From assembly GCF_010233585.1 (NCBI RefSeq), contig NZ_CP045997.1:2755424-2819423 (forward strand): a stretch of DNA of 64,000 bases, in the 5' to 3' direction. The stretch is from Spirosoma endbachense (GTDB taxonomy: Bacteria > Bacteroidota > Bacteroidia > Cytophagales > Spirosomataceae). The notes below the pieces were generated by a model. That model was not told the origin of the DNA. It saw only the letters and a list, made by a program, of their open reading frames with translations, and did not search any database. Positions 27,522 to 36,329 of this stretch are shown here, piece after piece. Numbering within the stretch: position 1 is the stretch's first letter; every line of letters begins with the position of its first letter. Made by a program: the position numbers and the translations under genes.

Positions 27522-28595
27522 TTATTTCAGGACCGATAACCGGGCAGCCATGCTGTCGTGAATCTGCACCATCGTTTCTTTCAAATCATACGTCCAGTTC
27601 CAGCCCGGATAATGTTCCTTGAATTTGGTTAGATCCGAAATGTACCAGATATGATCGCCACTCCGGTTGGTCTCCGAATACTGATAATTCATCTTATTGC
27701 CCGAGATCTGCTCACACAATGCAATTGCTTCCAGCATTGAACAGTTTGCATAACGGCCTCCACCTGCGTTATACACTTCGCCCGGACGCGGATTCTGATA
27801 AAAATGCCAGAACATGTTCACCAGATCCCAGCTATGAATATTATCACGAACCTGCTTGCCTTTATAACCGAATATGGTGTATTGATTCCCGGTGATGGCA
27901 CATTTCATCAGGTACGATAAGAAGCCGTGCAACTGAGCGCCCGAATGGTTAGGACCCGTCAGGCAACCACCCCGGAATACACCCGTGTTCATGCCAAAAT
28001 AACGGCCATATTCCTGCACCATAATATCAGCCGCTACTTTAGAAGCACCAAAAACTGAGTGTTTGGTGTGATCAAGGCTCATGTACTCATCGATCCCATT
28101 CTCAAAATAAGGATGACTGTGGTCAATTTCCCAACGAGTTTCGGTCTCGATCAGAGGCAGGAAGTTGGGATTATCGCCGTAAACTTTATTGGTCGAGGTA
28201 AAGATAAATACAGCCTCCGGGCTATGTAACCGGGTCATCTCAAGCATGTTGAGTGTACCCACAGCATTAACGCCAAAATCGGTGAAGGGTTCGCGAGCGG
28301 CCCAGTCATGCGAAGGCTGAGCAGCCGTGTGCAATACCAATTTAATGTCGGTGCCATATTCGCGGAAAATAGGCTCCAATTGAGATACTTCGCGGATATC
28401 GGCGGTGTAATGTTTATAGGAAGCGTAGGTATCAGACAGGCGATTCCGGTTCCACTCGGTCGATCCATCGGCTCCGAAGAAGTACTGGCGCATGTTATTA
28501 TCGATACCGATGATCAGGTCGAATTTATCGGCAAAAAAGGCAACGGCCTCGCTACCGATGAGTCCAGCCGAGCCTGTTACTAATGCAATATTCAT
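27522..28595 (-). CDS. NAD-dependent epimerase, CDP-paratose 2-epimerase-like
   Basis: The 357-residue extended short-chain dehydrogenase starts with T-G-S-A-G-L-I-G-S for NAD binding. It has S-T-N-K-V-Y-G-D (typical of RfbE/tyvelose epimerases), [17 protein letters not shown], and R-D-N-I-H-S-W-D-L in the substrate lobe. The active-site Y-x-x-x-K is replaced by F-G-A-S-K, a change also seen in paratose epimerase-like proteins. It would interconvert nucleotide-sugar epimers for a surface glycan. It is the first gene of the minus-strand set ending at 21995. Confidence 0.8.
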   Translation of the reverse strand: MNIALVTGSAGLIGSEAVAFFADKFDLIIGIDNNMRQYFFGADGSTEWNRNRLSDTYASYKHYTADIREVSQLEPIFREYGTDIKLVLHTAAQPSHDWAAREPFTDFGVNAVGTLNMLEMTRLHSPEAVFIFTSTNKVYGDNPNFLPLIETETRWEIDHSHPYFENGIDEYMSLDHTKHSVFGASKVAADIMVQEYGRYFGMNTGVFRGGCLTGPNHSGAQLHGFLSYLMKCAITGNQYTIFGYKGKQVRDNIHSWDLVNMFWHFYQNPRPGEVYNAGGGRYANCSMLEAIALCEQISGNKMNYQYSETNRSGDHIWYISDLTKFKEHYPGWNWTYDLKETMVQIHDSMAARLSVLK

Positions 28596-28701
28596 AGCGT
28601 CTATGCTGTTTGTGGCGATTTACTTATTCAAAAAGTACTATAAACTTCTGTATTTCAATCGGACAAAGTAACGCAAAAAAAATAGATAGTACTATGCCTT
28701 A

Positions 28702-28752
28702 TACTCAAAAGCGACGCATCGGTCAGGTTGACCAATGCGTCGCTTTTGAGTA
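28702..28752. terminator. Very long hairpin upstream of the epimerase gene
   Basis: 18-base perfect outer arms (28702-28719 and 28735-28752) are joined to an inner 5-base stem (28721-28725 and 28729-28733) with a three-base loop, leaving one mismatch. The stem of about 24 pairs lies between the lipoprotein gene (28839) and the epimerase. It lacks a clear T-run but would terminate lipoprotein transcription. It may also be a mobile hairpin repeat. Confidence 0.65.
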
Positions 28753-28838
28753 CAGTTTATATAGAAACACTCAACTGGTTGCGGCTACGTTTATGTTCTA
28801 GCAGCTTTTATTACCTGAGGGTACTATTTACTGATGAA

Positions 28839-29117
28839 TTAGGCTCCCTGGCTATTAGCACCCGCTCCAAATAGTTTTTCACGGATTTTCTGGGTCCGCT
28901 GCTCCAGTTCCGGGTTTGGAGTATACTTGTATTTCGTCTGCACAGCGGCCGAATCCTTACCGGTTCCGTATACTTCAGGATCACCAGCACGATAATTACT
29001 CCGGAAATCGCCTGCCCGGTAATCGGCCTGACGGATCGTGTTATTTTTCTGATAGTCACAGGATGCCAGCGACAGCACGGTTGCTACCATTAATCCTGCA
29101 CTGAATACGCGTTTCAT
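28839..29117 (-). CDS. Small lipoprotein of unknown function
   Basis: The 92-residue protein has a signal peptide with lipobox L-S-L-A-S-C at about 16-21, followed by D-Y-Q-K-N-N and a Y-R-A-G-D repeat (two copies). The rest is charged and probably disordered, with a helical end. No family is recognised. I use the ATG at 29117; the frame extends to a GTG at 29123, two codons upstream. A promoter box lies at 29144-29151. Confidence 0.7.
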   Translation of the reverse strand: MKRVFSAGLMVATVLSLASCDYQKNNTIRQADYRAGDFRSNYRAGDPEVYGTGKDSAAVQTKYKYTPNPELEQRTQKIREKLFGAGANSQGA

Positions 29118-29143
29118 AGCCACTTGATTACGAATTGATTCTG

Positions 29144-29151
29144 CAAACTTA
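29144..29151 (-). promoter_or_regulatory. -7 element ahead of the lipoprotein gene
   Basis: On the minus strand TAAGTTTG matches TAnnTTTG and ends 26 bases before the chosen start. No TTG is seen 20-22 bases further upstream. Confidence 0.45.
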
Positions 29152-29213
29152 CGAAAGAGTCGTTAGTCGTAGGCTGTTCGTCGTTAGATTTTTACCAATT
29201 TTCTCTCAATTCC

Positions 29214-30962
29214 TTACTTCTTGAGCGTCTCGATCTCTTCCCAGACAAATTCCATCAACTCCCGAATGTGCTCACGAGAGAAATCGAAAGGTACATTAGC
29301 AGCCGCGTAGATCTCGCGAATGGGCGCTTTATAACCCAGGCTTAATGCATTTTTATACCCCGCTAAACCCGATTTAGGGTCGCGCCGGTAGTTCCGCCAG
29401 ACACCAATGGCCCCCAATTGAGCGATACCATATTCGATGTAATAAAACGGGACTTCGTATAAATGCAGCTGGCGCTGCCATATATATTCTTTCAGCTTCT
29501 CAAGACCTGACCAGTCAACTACATTATCGGCAAATTTTTCGTAAATCGTCAGCCAGTTTTCGCGCCGGTCGGCAGTGGTATGGGTTGGATTTTCGTAAAT
29601 CCAGTGCTGAAACTTATCGATTGTCGCTACCCAGGGTAATGTCTCAATAATGGATTCGAGATGCTGAAGTTTAGCCCGGCGCAGTTGATCCGGATTCGTA
29701 AAGAACACATCCCAATGATCCATTGACAACAGTTCCATGCTCATAGACGCCAGTTCGGCCACTTCCATCGGAGGATTCCGGAAAGCTTTCAACGGCAATT
29801 CACGCGTAAGAAATGAATGAACGGCGTGCCCTCCCTCGTGAACCATCGTAACCAGATCGCGTAGGCTCGATGTTGCATTCATGAAAATAAACGGCACGCC
29901 AATTTCTTCGAGGGGATAATTATAGCCGCCAGGCGCTTTTCCCTTCCTCGACTCCAGATCGAGGTGGCCCATTGCCCGCATAATACGCAAATCGTCGCCC
30001 AGCGAGCGATCGAGTCGATCAAAACAGGCAATTGTTTTTTCGAGCAACTCTGCACCCGTTTCAAACGGTTTTAGCGGTGCACGACCTTCCACATCCACTT
30101 TTGCATCCCACGGACGCAATGGATCAACCTGGAGCCGCTGTTTCCGTTCCTGAGCCAATCGATCCAAAAGTGGCACAACCGCATCAGCGACTGACTCATG
30201 AAAATTAAAGCAATCCTGGGGCGAATAGTCGAACCGGCCGAGGGCAGCAAACGAAAAGTCACGGAAGTTGGCAAATCCGGCATTAACCGCTACCTGATGG
30301 CGTAGGTCACGCAGTCGGTCGAAAAGCTGGTCAAGGGCATCATGATCCTGATAGCGTCGTTCCCAAATCGTACGCCAGGCATTCTCCCGAACGGCCCGAT
30401 CTGTTACCTGAAGTAGATCACTGGCTTCCGGCAGCGTCATTTCACGCCCATTGATGACAACGGTCATAGCACCGGCAATCGCACCATACTTACGTTCTTC
30501 GGTCTGGATTTCCGTTTGAAGCGGAATATTTTCTTCCCGAAAAATTTCAATGGCTTTTTTCATGCCACGCACCATAACGGAATACCCGTCATCAGTCAGT
30601 TGGCTCAAATAGGGGCTGTTAATGGTTTTGATATCAAGATCATTCCCATAAGCGGTCATCGGTGGCTGAATTTCGGCAATAAAGAAGTTGAGTCGGTTCA
30701 CCAACTCTTCATTAGCCGTATCGCAAGTCATCTGAATATAGCGCCACGCAAAATTTTCGGACAAATACGATTCTAACTCACTCCGATCGAGCAGCCACTG
30801 TTTCAGATCGCCAGTATTTTCGATAGGCCGGTTCAGCAGCTCATCATAAAGGGGTTTTACATCGTCCCAGCTTTTCAGTTCCGTACGATCATTGAAGCGG
30901 TCTTCGCCCATGAAATTACGCACTGGACGAGTTGGAATCGGCAAGATTTCGTTTGGGGTCAT
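29214..30962 (-). CDS. M3-family oligoendopeptidase (PepF-like)
   Basis: The 582-residue zinc peptidase has H375-E376-G-G-H379 in M-V-H-E-G-G-H-A-V-H, with the third ligand E in the helix after it (M-E-V-A-E-L-A-S-M-S-M-E region). The helical N-terminal half is typical of thimet and PepF-like enzymes. It has no signal peptide, so it cleaves short peptides in the cytoplasm. It stands between the lipoprotein gene and the BlaI/BlaR1 pair. Confidence 0.92.
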   Translation of the reverse strand: MTPNEILPIPTRPVRNFMGEDRFNDRTELKSWDDVKPLYDELLNRPIENTGDLKQWLLDRSELESYLSENFAWRYIQMTCDTANEELVNRLNFFIAEIQPPMTAYGNDLDIKTINSPYLSQLTDDGYSVMVRGMKKAIEIFREENIPLQTEIQTEERKYGAIAGAMTVVINGREMTLPEASDLLQVTDRAVRENAWRTIWERRYQDHDALDQLFDRLRDLRHQVAVNAGFANFRDFSFAALGRFDYSPQDCFNFHESVADAVVPLLDRLAQERKQRLQVDPLRPWDAKVDVEGRAPLKPFETGAELLEKTIACFDRLDRSLGDDLRIMRAMGHLDLESRKGKAPGGYNYPLEEIGVPFIFMNATSSLRDLVTMVHEGGHAVHSFLTRELPLKAFRNPPMEVAELASMSMELLSMDHWDVFFTNPDQLRRAKLQHLESIIETLPWVATIDKFQHWIYENPTHTTADRRENWLTIYEKFADNVVDWSGLEKLKEYIWQRQLHLYEVPFYYIEYGIAQLGAIGVWRNYRRDPKSGLAGYKNALSLGYKAPIREIYAAANVPFDFSREHIRELMEFVWEEIETLKK

Positions 30963-31041
30963 ACAGTAATTCGGCCAGAATGCCGTTAGGGTCTATCGTT
31001 TACGTTTGGCAAAGCAAGGGGCTTTCCTGTCCCGTTACAAA

Positions 31042-31088
31042 TTTAGGGCTTTCGCTGCGAAGCGTGCCACCGCAGCGAAAGCCCTAAA
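31042..31088. repeat. Hairpin repeat, TAGGnCTTTnGC family (copy 2)
   Basis: Perfect 18-base arms (31042-31059 and 31071-31088) flank an 11-base loop with GTGCCAC. The arm TTTAGGGCTTTCGC resembles those at 9037 and 63887. It lies between the divergent M3-peptidase and BlaI genes, which both start away from it, so it is not a simple terminator. Confidence 0.65.
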
Positions 31089-31122
31089 ATTAATCAATTG
31101 TAAAACTTTTTTGTTCATTTAC

Positions 31123-31171
31123 TTGCAACTACGAAGTCCTTCGTATATGTTTGCTACGAAACTATTCGTAG
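31123..31171 (+). promoter_or_regulatory. Promoter with two identical-type BlaI operators
   Basis: TATGTTTG (31146-31153) is the -7 box and TTG (31123-31125) the -33, 20 bases apart. Two dyads, both TACGAA-N4-TTCGTA, sit at 31130-31145 and 31155-31170, on both sides of the -7 box and 25 bases apart centre to centre. The second extends by one base pair on each side (31154-31171). This is the arrangement of BlaI/MecI operators, so the gene pair is probably autoregulated. Confidence 0.82.
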
Positions 31172-31178
31172 ACACTTT

Positions 31179-31559
31179 ATGAAGCCAACTGATGCCGAAC
31201 TGGAAATCCTGCATGTACTCTGGGCCAGCGGTCCGAGCACTGTCCGTCAGGTTCACGAGCATTTGAGTCAGAGCCGTGATATTGGCTATACAACCGCCCT
31301 AAAGCTCATGCAGATTATGTATGAAAAAGGCTTATTAAGCCGTGAAGAAGAACCCGATCGCCGACCGAACCGATCACACACCTATTCGGCGGCAGTCAGT
31401 GAAGAGGATACGCAGCGGGGGCTTGTCAATCGCTTTGTTGAAACGGCATTTCGCGGATCGGCCTCCAAGCTCGTCATGCAGGTATTGGGCCAGCACAAGA
31501 CATCGCGCGAGGAGCTGGATGAAATTAAAAAATTACTTAATGATTTGAATCGGGATTGA
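31179..31559 (+). CDS. BlaI/MecI/CopY-family repressor
   Basis: The 126-residue winged-helix repressor has T-D-A-E-L-E-I-L-H-V-L-W and T-A-L-K-L-M-Q-I-M-Y-E-K-G-L-L of this family (recognition helix near 40-55) and the dimerisation tail after residue 75. Proteins like this bind paired inverted repeats over the promoter and are cleaved or released when the partner sensor is activated. Two dyads are present immediately upstream. The BlaR1-like peptidase gene begins 30 bases after the stop. Confidence 0.92.
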   Translation: MKPTDAELEILHVLWASGPSTVRQVHEHLSQSRDIGYTTALKLMQIMYEKGLLSREEEPDRRPNRSHTYSAAVSEEDTQRGLVNRFVETAFRGSASKLVMQVLGQHKTSREELDEIKKLLNDLNRD

Positions 31560-31589
31560 TTGGATTTAACTGATTAACAAAGTTTTGTC

Positions 31590-33800
31590 ATGAACAGCAT
31601 CACTTATCATCTGTCGAGTCCAGTCATCTATGCGTTGGGCTGGACTCTATTCCACGCCCTCTGGCAGGGTTTTGCTCTGGTATTGTCTACGGCTCTACTA
31701 CTGCATACGCTCCGTAGCCACTCGAGTGTAGTCCGTTACCGGGTAGGCGTAATGGCACTGCTTGCTCAGGTAGTGGCCTCCGCCGGCACCTTTGGCTGGT
31801 ACTATAAACCGATTATGCCCAGCACACCCATTACACCTGACGCTACGTTGCCGATGCGATCATTTGCTATCCACTGGCAAACCGTATCGCAAACATTACC
31901 CTGGCATAAGCAGATCCAATTCTTTCTGGATGCACACCTGAGCCAGTTTGTGTTGATTTACCTAATCGGCGTTGCCCTTTTTGGCCTACGTCTTACCGGC
32001 GGCTGGCTTTATTTGCAGCACCTCAGCCGAACCGCTACCCAACCCGTTTCAGATCGCTGGTGGGAGCTTACCAATCGGCTGCGGTCAACGCTGCTTATCC
32101 GATCAATTGTGCACGTTCGTGAATCTGCCCGCATAGCTGTTCCTATGGTCGTTGGCACGATAAAACCCGTTTTGCTACTTCCTATCGGCCTGGCTACCAA
32201 CCTGTCGATGCGTGAAATTGAAGCCGTGCTGGCTCATGAACTGGCGCATGTTAAACGGCATGATTATGCGGTAAATCTCCTGCAGTCGGTTATGGAAGTG
32301 CTTTATTTCTTCCATCCAGCCATCTGGTGGCTATCAGCGCGAGTACGGGAAGAACGCGAACATTGCTGCGATGATCTGGCGGTAGAGGCCTGTGGGGGCG
32401 ATGGTCGCACATTAGCGCAGGCGCTGGCCCGCGTTGAAGAACTACGTCTGGCACAATCGAGTATGACCCCTTCGCTGGCAATGGCGTTGACTACAAAGCG
32501 TCAACTACTTCTTCACCGGGTTCGGCGAATGTTGGGTGTACCCACGCGCCCAGTTGTCTCAAACGGTAGTCTGGCGGGGTTAACATTAGCCACACTTTTA
32601 CTGGTCAGCGCATCGGTTTACGCCATCCAGCAACAGCCGAAACCGCGGCATAAGCAGCCACAGGCTACGCGTAAACATAAAATCGACAGCAATTCGGAGT
32701 ACGGCATGGTCGATAGCAAGAAAGTCAGCTACGTAATCTGGAAAGGCCAAAAACTACCGGCAGCCCGCGTTGCCCGGCTACAACGTCAGCTCGATCAGGT
32801 TGAGACCGGCCAGCTTTCGCTCGATAACATTCCGCAGTCGGATCGCGATATTCTATTGACTATTATCGAAAAAAACAATGGGTTCGATTCGGGAATGAAC
32901 GCATTAAGCGAAGGCCTGGCTCATATCGATTACGATAACATTGCGGTTTCGGCCGAGACTGGTATAGAGGCTTCACTAGCTACCCTGAATAAGATCAACT
33001 ACGACAACATTACCAATCAGGCATTGGCTTCTTTGTCGCAGTTGCAACCGCTCTCCGATTCGCTCGATCGGCTGCGCACGTTGCACCAGGCCCAAATTGA
33101 CAGCCTGAGTCGGCTCATGGCGCTGCAAGCCAAACAGATGGAGGCCCTACACCGCCAAATGGAGAAGCTTCGGTTCCCGATTGAAGAGTTTGGGCGCAAT
33201 CAGGAAACACTCGAATGGCGCAAACAACGACTCCTGGAGGAACGGCAGCGAATTCTCGAAAAACGGCAGCAGATCCTGAATTCATCGGGCGATGGAAAGG
33301 TGAAAGTTGATCCGGTAACTATTGAAAAGCAGCTTGAACAGCTCGAACCAGAAATAAAAAAACAGGAGCTTGGCATTGGCGAATTAGACAAACAGCTCGA
33401 AGAAGCACGGGAAAAGCTGGAAACAACCCGGCAACCTATGGAAAAACTGGAACGGGAAGCCGAACAGTTAGACCGACAAATGGAAAAACTTTCCAGAGAA
33501 ATGGGCAGATACAGCGAAGGTATGGCACGGATTTCCCTGGATGACATGGATCACAGCGGTTTTTCGTATAGCCGATCAACTGCCCCTACCCGGTTATTCC
33601 GGGCTCCGCGGGCACCAAGAGCCGTGCGTAGCCGTCTGGCAACACCCGCAGCGCCTGCTGTGCCGTCCGTACATGTATCGCCGGTGCCAGCACCGGCGAT
33701 TGCACCCGTGCCCTCTATTGCCCCAGCACCGGCCCGGTCACGGTCAGCTCCTCCACGGGCTGTGCCTAAGGTTGCTCCGGCACCGAAGCCCAATAAATAA
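31590..33800 (+). CDS. BlaR1-like M56 metallopeptidase with coiled coil and Pro/Ala-rich tail
   Basis: The 736-residue membrane protein has segments near 12-38, 50-70, 118-142 and 328-347, with the zinc motif H216-E217-L-A-H220 in L-A-H-E-L-A-H-V and E-R-E-H-C-C-D-D-L-A near 255. The M56 part cleaves the BlaI repressor. Classic BlaR1 has a penicillin-binding sensor domain after the last membrane segment. Here instead there is a coiled coil rich in Q, L, E and R (about 480-665) and a Pro/Ala-rich tail (about 690-736). It therefore probably senses something other than a beta-lactam, or uses a partner. It is cotranscribed with the BlaI gene. Confidence 0.88.
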   Translation: MNSITYHLSSPVIYALGWTLFHALWQGFALVLSTALLLHTLRSHSSVVRYRVGVMALLAQVVASAGTFGWYYKPIMPSTPITPDATLPMRSFAIHWQTVSQTLPWHKQIQFFLDAHLSQFVLIYLIGVALFGLRLTGGWLYLQHLSRTATQPVSDRWWELTNRLRSTLLIRSIVHVRESARIAVPMVVGTIKPVLLLPIGLATNLSMREIEAVLAHELAHVKRHDYAVNLLQSVMEVLYFFHPAIWWLSARVREEREHCCDDLAVEACGGDGRTLAQALARVEELRLAQSSMTPSLAMALTTKRQLLLHRVRRMLGVPTRPVVSNGSLAGLTLATLLLVSASVYAIQQQPKPRHKQPQATRKHKIDSNSEYGMVDSKKVSYVIWKGQKLPAARVARLQRQLDQVETGQLSLDNIPQSDRDILLTIIEKNNGFDSGMNALSEGLAHIDYDNIAVSAETGIEASLATLNKINYDNITNQALASLSQLQPLSDSLDRLRTLHQAQIDSLSRLMALQAKQMEALHRQMEKLRFPIEEFGRNQETLEWRKQRLLEERQRILEKRQQILNSSGDGKVKVDPVTIEKQLEQLEPEIKKQELGIGELDKQLEEAREKLETTRQPMEKLEREAEQLDRQMEKLSREMGRYSEGMARISLDDMDHSGFSYSRSTAPTRLFRAPRAPRAVRSRLATPAAPAVPSVHVSPVPAPAIAPVPSIAPAPARSRSAPPRAVPKVAPAPKPNK

Positions 33801-33839
33801 AAATGAAACCCGACTCAGCAAGAGTCGGGTTTCATTTTT
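33799..33839. terminator. Bidirectional terminator between BlaR1-like and reductase genes
   Basis: Perfect 18-base arms (33799-33816 and 33822-33839) enclose a 5-base loop; both strands end in T5. It sits between two convergent genes and overlaps the last bases of the BlaR1-like stop. Confidence 0.88.
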
Positions 33840-33858
33840 ACAGCACTTTTGGAGAAGA

Positions 33859-34929
33859 TCACTCTATTTCAATCACAACATCTCTGCCAACAGGGTGAGC
33901 CACGCAGGTTAGTACATAGCCCGCTTTCAGTTCGGATTCCGACAGGCCATCTTCTTCATCTAATTTCACTTTACCCGAAATACAGCGCCCCATACAGGCC
34001 GTACACATACCAGCCTGACAGGAATAAGGTAAGTCAATATCCAGATCCAGAGCCGCTTCCAGAATAGTCTGATGCGGACCTACCGTAAATTTATACTCGC
34101 TGCCCTCATACAGAACCGTAACTTCAGGCGCACCCTCATCACCAGCGGTCAACGGCTCTTCAACCACCTCGCCAGCGGCAACGGGTGTAGTCATATAACT
34201 TTCCTTGAAGACACGATCGGTTGGAATGCCAACCAGCGATAAGGCAGAACGTGCTTCGGCCATCATACCATCGGGGCCGCACAAATAAAAGCTGGCATTC
34301 TGACGATCGGCATACGGCAGCGAATCAATTAGTTTTGTAATCGTATGCTGATTCAACCGACCTTCAGGACCCGTCCAGCTATGGGTTGGCTGGCTTAGCA
34401 CATGCGTCACCCGAAAGCGCGAGGAACCGTAGGCCTGTTCCATAGCGTCCAGATGTGCCTTATAGATAATCGTTTCCTGACTACGGTTGCCATAGATAAG
34501 CCAGATCCGGCTATTCGGCTCAACGTGCAGTGCCGATTTAGCCATCGAAAACAGCGGTGTAATACCGCTTCCTGCTCCTATCAGAACCAGCGTCCGTCGA
34601 TTTTTAGTGTCCAGTTTTGGCACAAAGGTGCCCATTGGTTCCAGTGTTTCGAGAATATCGCCCGCTTTGGCATGGTCATACAAATAATTGGAGACCAACC
34701 CACCCGGCACCCGTTTCACCGACACCGCCAGCGATACATCGACATGAGGAGAAGATGCCATGGAGTAGGATCGCCTTACTTTCTGTCCATTTATGTTCAG
34801 CAGAAACGTCAAAAACTGACCCGGCTGATAGCGTACTTCTTCGTTAAGCGGATGCCAGAAGGTGATTGTTACAGCGTCCGGTGTTTCCCGAACAACCTCT
34901 TTTATTTTTAAAAAATACCGATTTGCCAT
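33859..34929 (-). CDS. PaaE-like ferredoxin:NADP-type reductase
   Basis: The 356-residue electron-transfer protein has three domains. An FAD domain (about 1-105) has R-R-S-Y-S-M-A-S-S, an NAD(P) domain (about 110-235) has G-A-G-S-G-I-T-P and C-G-P-D-G-M-M, and a plant-type 2Fe-2S domain (about 265-356) has cysteines 304, 309, 312 and 342. The order FAD-NAD-2Fe2S is that of PaaE and similar oxygenase reductases. None of the other paa genes is adjacent, so the electron acceptor is unknown. It is convergent with the BlaR1-like gene. Confidence 0.85.
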   Translation of the reverse strand: MANRYFLKIKEVVRETPDAVTITFWHPLNEEVRYQPGQFLTFLLNINGQKVRRSYSMASSPHVDVSLAVSVKRVPGGLVSNYLYDHAKAGDILETLEPMGTFVPKLDTKNRRTLVLIGAGSGITPLFSMAKSALHVEPNSRIWLIYGNRSQETIIYKAHLDAMEQAYGSSRFRVTHVLSQPTHSWTGPEGRLNQHTITKLIDSLPYADRQNASFYLCGPDGMMAEARSALSLVGIPTDRVFKESYMTTPVAAGEVVEEPLTAGDEGAPEVTVLYEGSEYKFTVGPHQTILEAALDLDIDLPYSCQAGMCTACMGRCISGKVKLDEEDGLSESELKAGYVLTCVAHPVGRDVVIEIE

Positions 34930-35057
34930 TACTATTCAGGTTGTTGCCAGTTTATGATCTCTGGCTTTTAGTTTACGGTTGTCCGGCCTACCACTACCAG
35001 AATGCCCAAAACTGTAAACCAAAAACTGTAAACCTATAAACCAATCACAAAGGTACA

Positions 35058-35912
35058 TCACACAGCTTGCCTATGAAAATCAACCAACTCTGTGGCAGGC
35101 GCTTTTAGGATACGACCCATTGTTAAACCGGTTTGTTTGACGGCCTTATGCAATTGTTCCGCAAAATAATGAGCAATTGATCCAACAAAATGAACCGGCT
35201 GCAGATCGGCTTCAGGAAAACCAGTTACGTATGTCGACAGGAATAAAGTGAAAGCATCTGTCACCAGCCGGTCGATATAGGCGTCTGCGATATGCTCGGA
35301 CAGGAACGGGGTAAACGACGCGAAATAACGATTCGGGAAGGGTTTCTGATAGGCGTTTTCCAGCAGCGTCGGACGGTCGAGTGCATACCGTTTTTGAAAA
35401 GCCGCTTTCAAATGAACGGGCAGGCGCTCCTGAAAAAAATCCCGAACTATGGTTTTGCCCAAATACCCACCACTCCCTTCGTCGCCAAGCCAGAATCCCA
35501 GCGTTTGAATACCGCGCGAAATAGAATGTCCATCATAGCAACAGGCATTTGATCCGGTTCCTAAAATACAAACGATTCCAGGCTCACGCCCGGTTGCTCC
35601 CCGTGCGGCACCCAGCATATCACTGTTTACCTCGACGACTGCCAGATCAGGAAGAACCGCCCGTAAGGCATCTGATATGATGTAATTTACGGGCGGGCCA
35701 CTGCACCCGGCACCATAGAAAAAGGCAGACGTTATGGTTGCACCACTCAGTTCGGGTAGCAACTGAGCCTGTAGCGTGCTTATAATCTGTTCTGTTGTTT
35801 GATAATAGGGATTAAAACCGTTCGTTTGAATAGCGCGGGTCACGCCATTAGCCCTAACAAGTCGCCAATCGGTTTTGGTAGATCCGCTATCAGCAATAAG
35901 AATATCGTTCAT
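35058..35912 (-). CDS. BadF/BadG-family ATPase, N-acetylglucosamine kinase-like
   Basis: The 284-residue ASKHA-fold kinase has D-S-G-S-T-K-T-D near the start for ATP phosphate binding, G-I-V-C-I-L-G-T-G-S-N-A near 115 and G-D-E-G-S-G-G-Y-L-G near 145. Proteins of this length and motif set in Bacteroidota are often annotated as N-acetylglucosamine or muramyl sugar kinases. The substrate is inference; with a cell-wall GH3 enzyme in the same window a recycling role is plausible. Confidence 0.8.
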   Translation of the reverse strand: MNDILIADSGSTKTDWRLVRANGVTRAIQTNGFNPYYQTTEQIISTLQAQLLPELSGATITSAFFYGAGCSGPPVNYIISDALRAVLPDLAVVEVNSDMLGAARGATGREPGIVCILGTGSNACCYDGHSISRGIQTLGFWLGDEGSGGYLGKTIVRDFFQERLPVHLKAAFQKRYALDRPTLLENAYQKPFPNRYFASFTPFLSEHIADAYIDRLVTDAFTLFLSTYVTGFPEADLQPVHFVGSIAHYFAEQLHKAVKQTGLTMGRILKAPATELVDFHRQAV

Positions 35913-35970
35913 GATTTAGTGTTTACGATTTACGATCTTTTGTGATGCCTTGCGGCCCAAAACCGTAAAC

Positions 35971-36222
35971 CTAATAGACCAGACGCCCTACGATTGGGAA
36001 TTTAGCAAACACCCAGTCAGCATGTGGCGCATCGACAAGTTCGGCGGTAAGATCCTGACCAGCCCAATGTTCGTAATGTTTGCCGTTTCGCCAGAGTCGT
36101 GAGGTCGATACGTCGTAGATAATACCAGCATAGGCGCACCAGATCTCATCACGATCAGAACCATTACGAAGGGCCAGTTGTGCTCGGGTATAGTTTTTTT
36201 GCAAAAGCGGGTCAATAGACAT
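35971..36222 (-). CDS. Cytochrome b5-like haem/steroid-binding protein
   Basis: The 83-residue protein has the compact b5-like pattern. A-Y-A-G-I-I-Y-D-V-S-T-S is followed by L-W-R-N-G-K-H-Y-E-H-W-A-G-Q-D-L-T and an A-P-H-A-D-W-V-F region, ending F-P-I-V-G-R-L. This matches small single-domain b5-like proteins whose second haem ligand is variable. Its role is not known; it has no signal peptide. Confidence 0.8.
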   Translation of the reverse strand: MSIDPLLQKNYTRAQLALRNGSDRDEIWCAYAGIIYDVSTSRLWRNGKHYEHWAGQDLTAELVDAPHADWVFAKFPIVGRLVY

Positions 36223-36266
36223 TTGTGATCCGTTCAGTCAAACCAGCAATTATTGAGGGCATGAAA

Positions 36267-36299
36267 TTTGCGGGTGACAACAAAAATAGTGTAACTTTA
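36267..36299 (+). promoter_or_regulatory. Likely promoter of the lipoprotein gene at 36330
   Basis: TAACTTTA (36292-36299) is one base off TAnnTTTG, with TTTG (36267-36270) 21 bases upstream. The start codon follows 30 bases later. This supports the start at 36330, not 36225. Confidence 0.45.
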
Positions 36300-36329
36300 G
36301 CCACTTCTGTTTATATGCAACAATTTACA

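Noticed and set aside
36225..36329. Longer lipoprotein frame
   Set aside because: It would place the signal peptide internally and start before the likely promoter.
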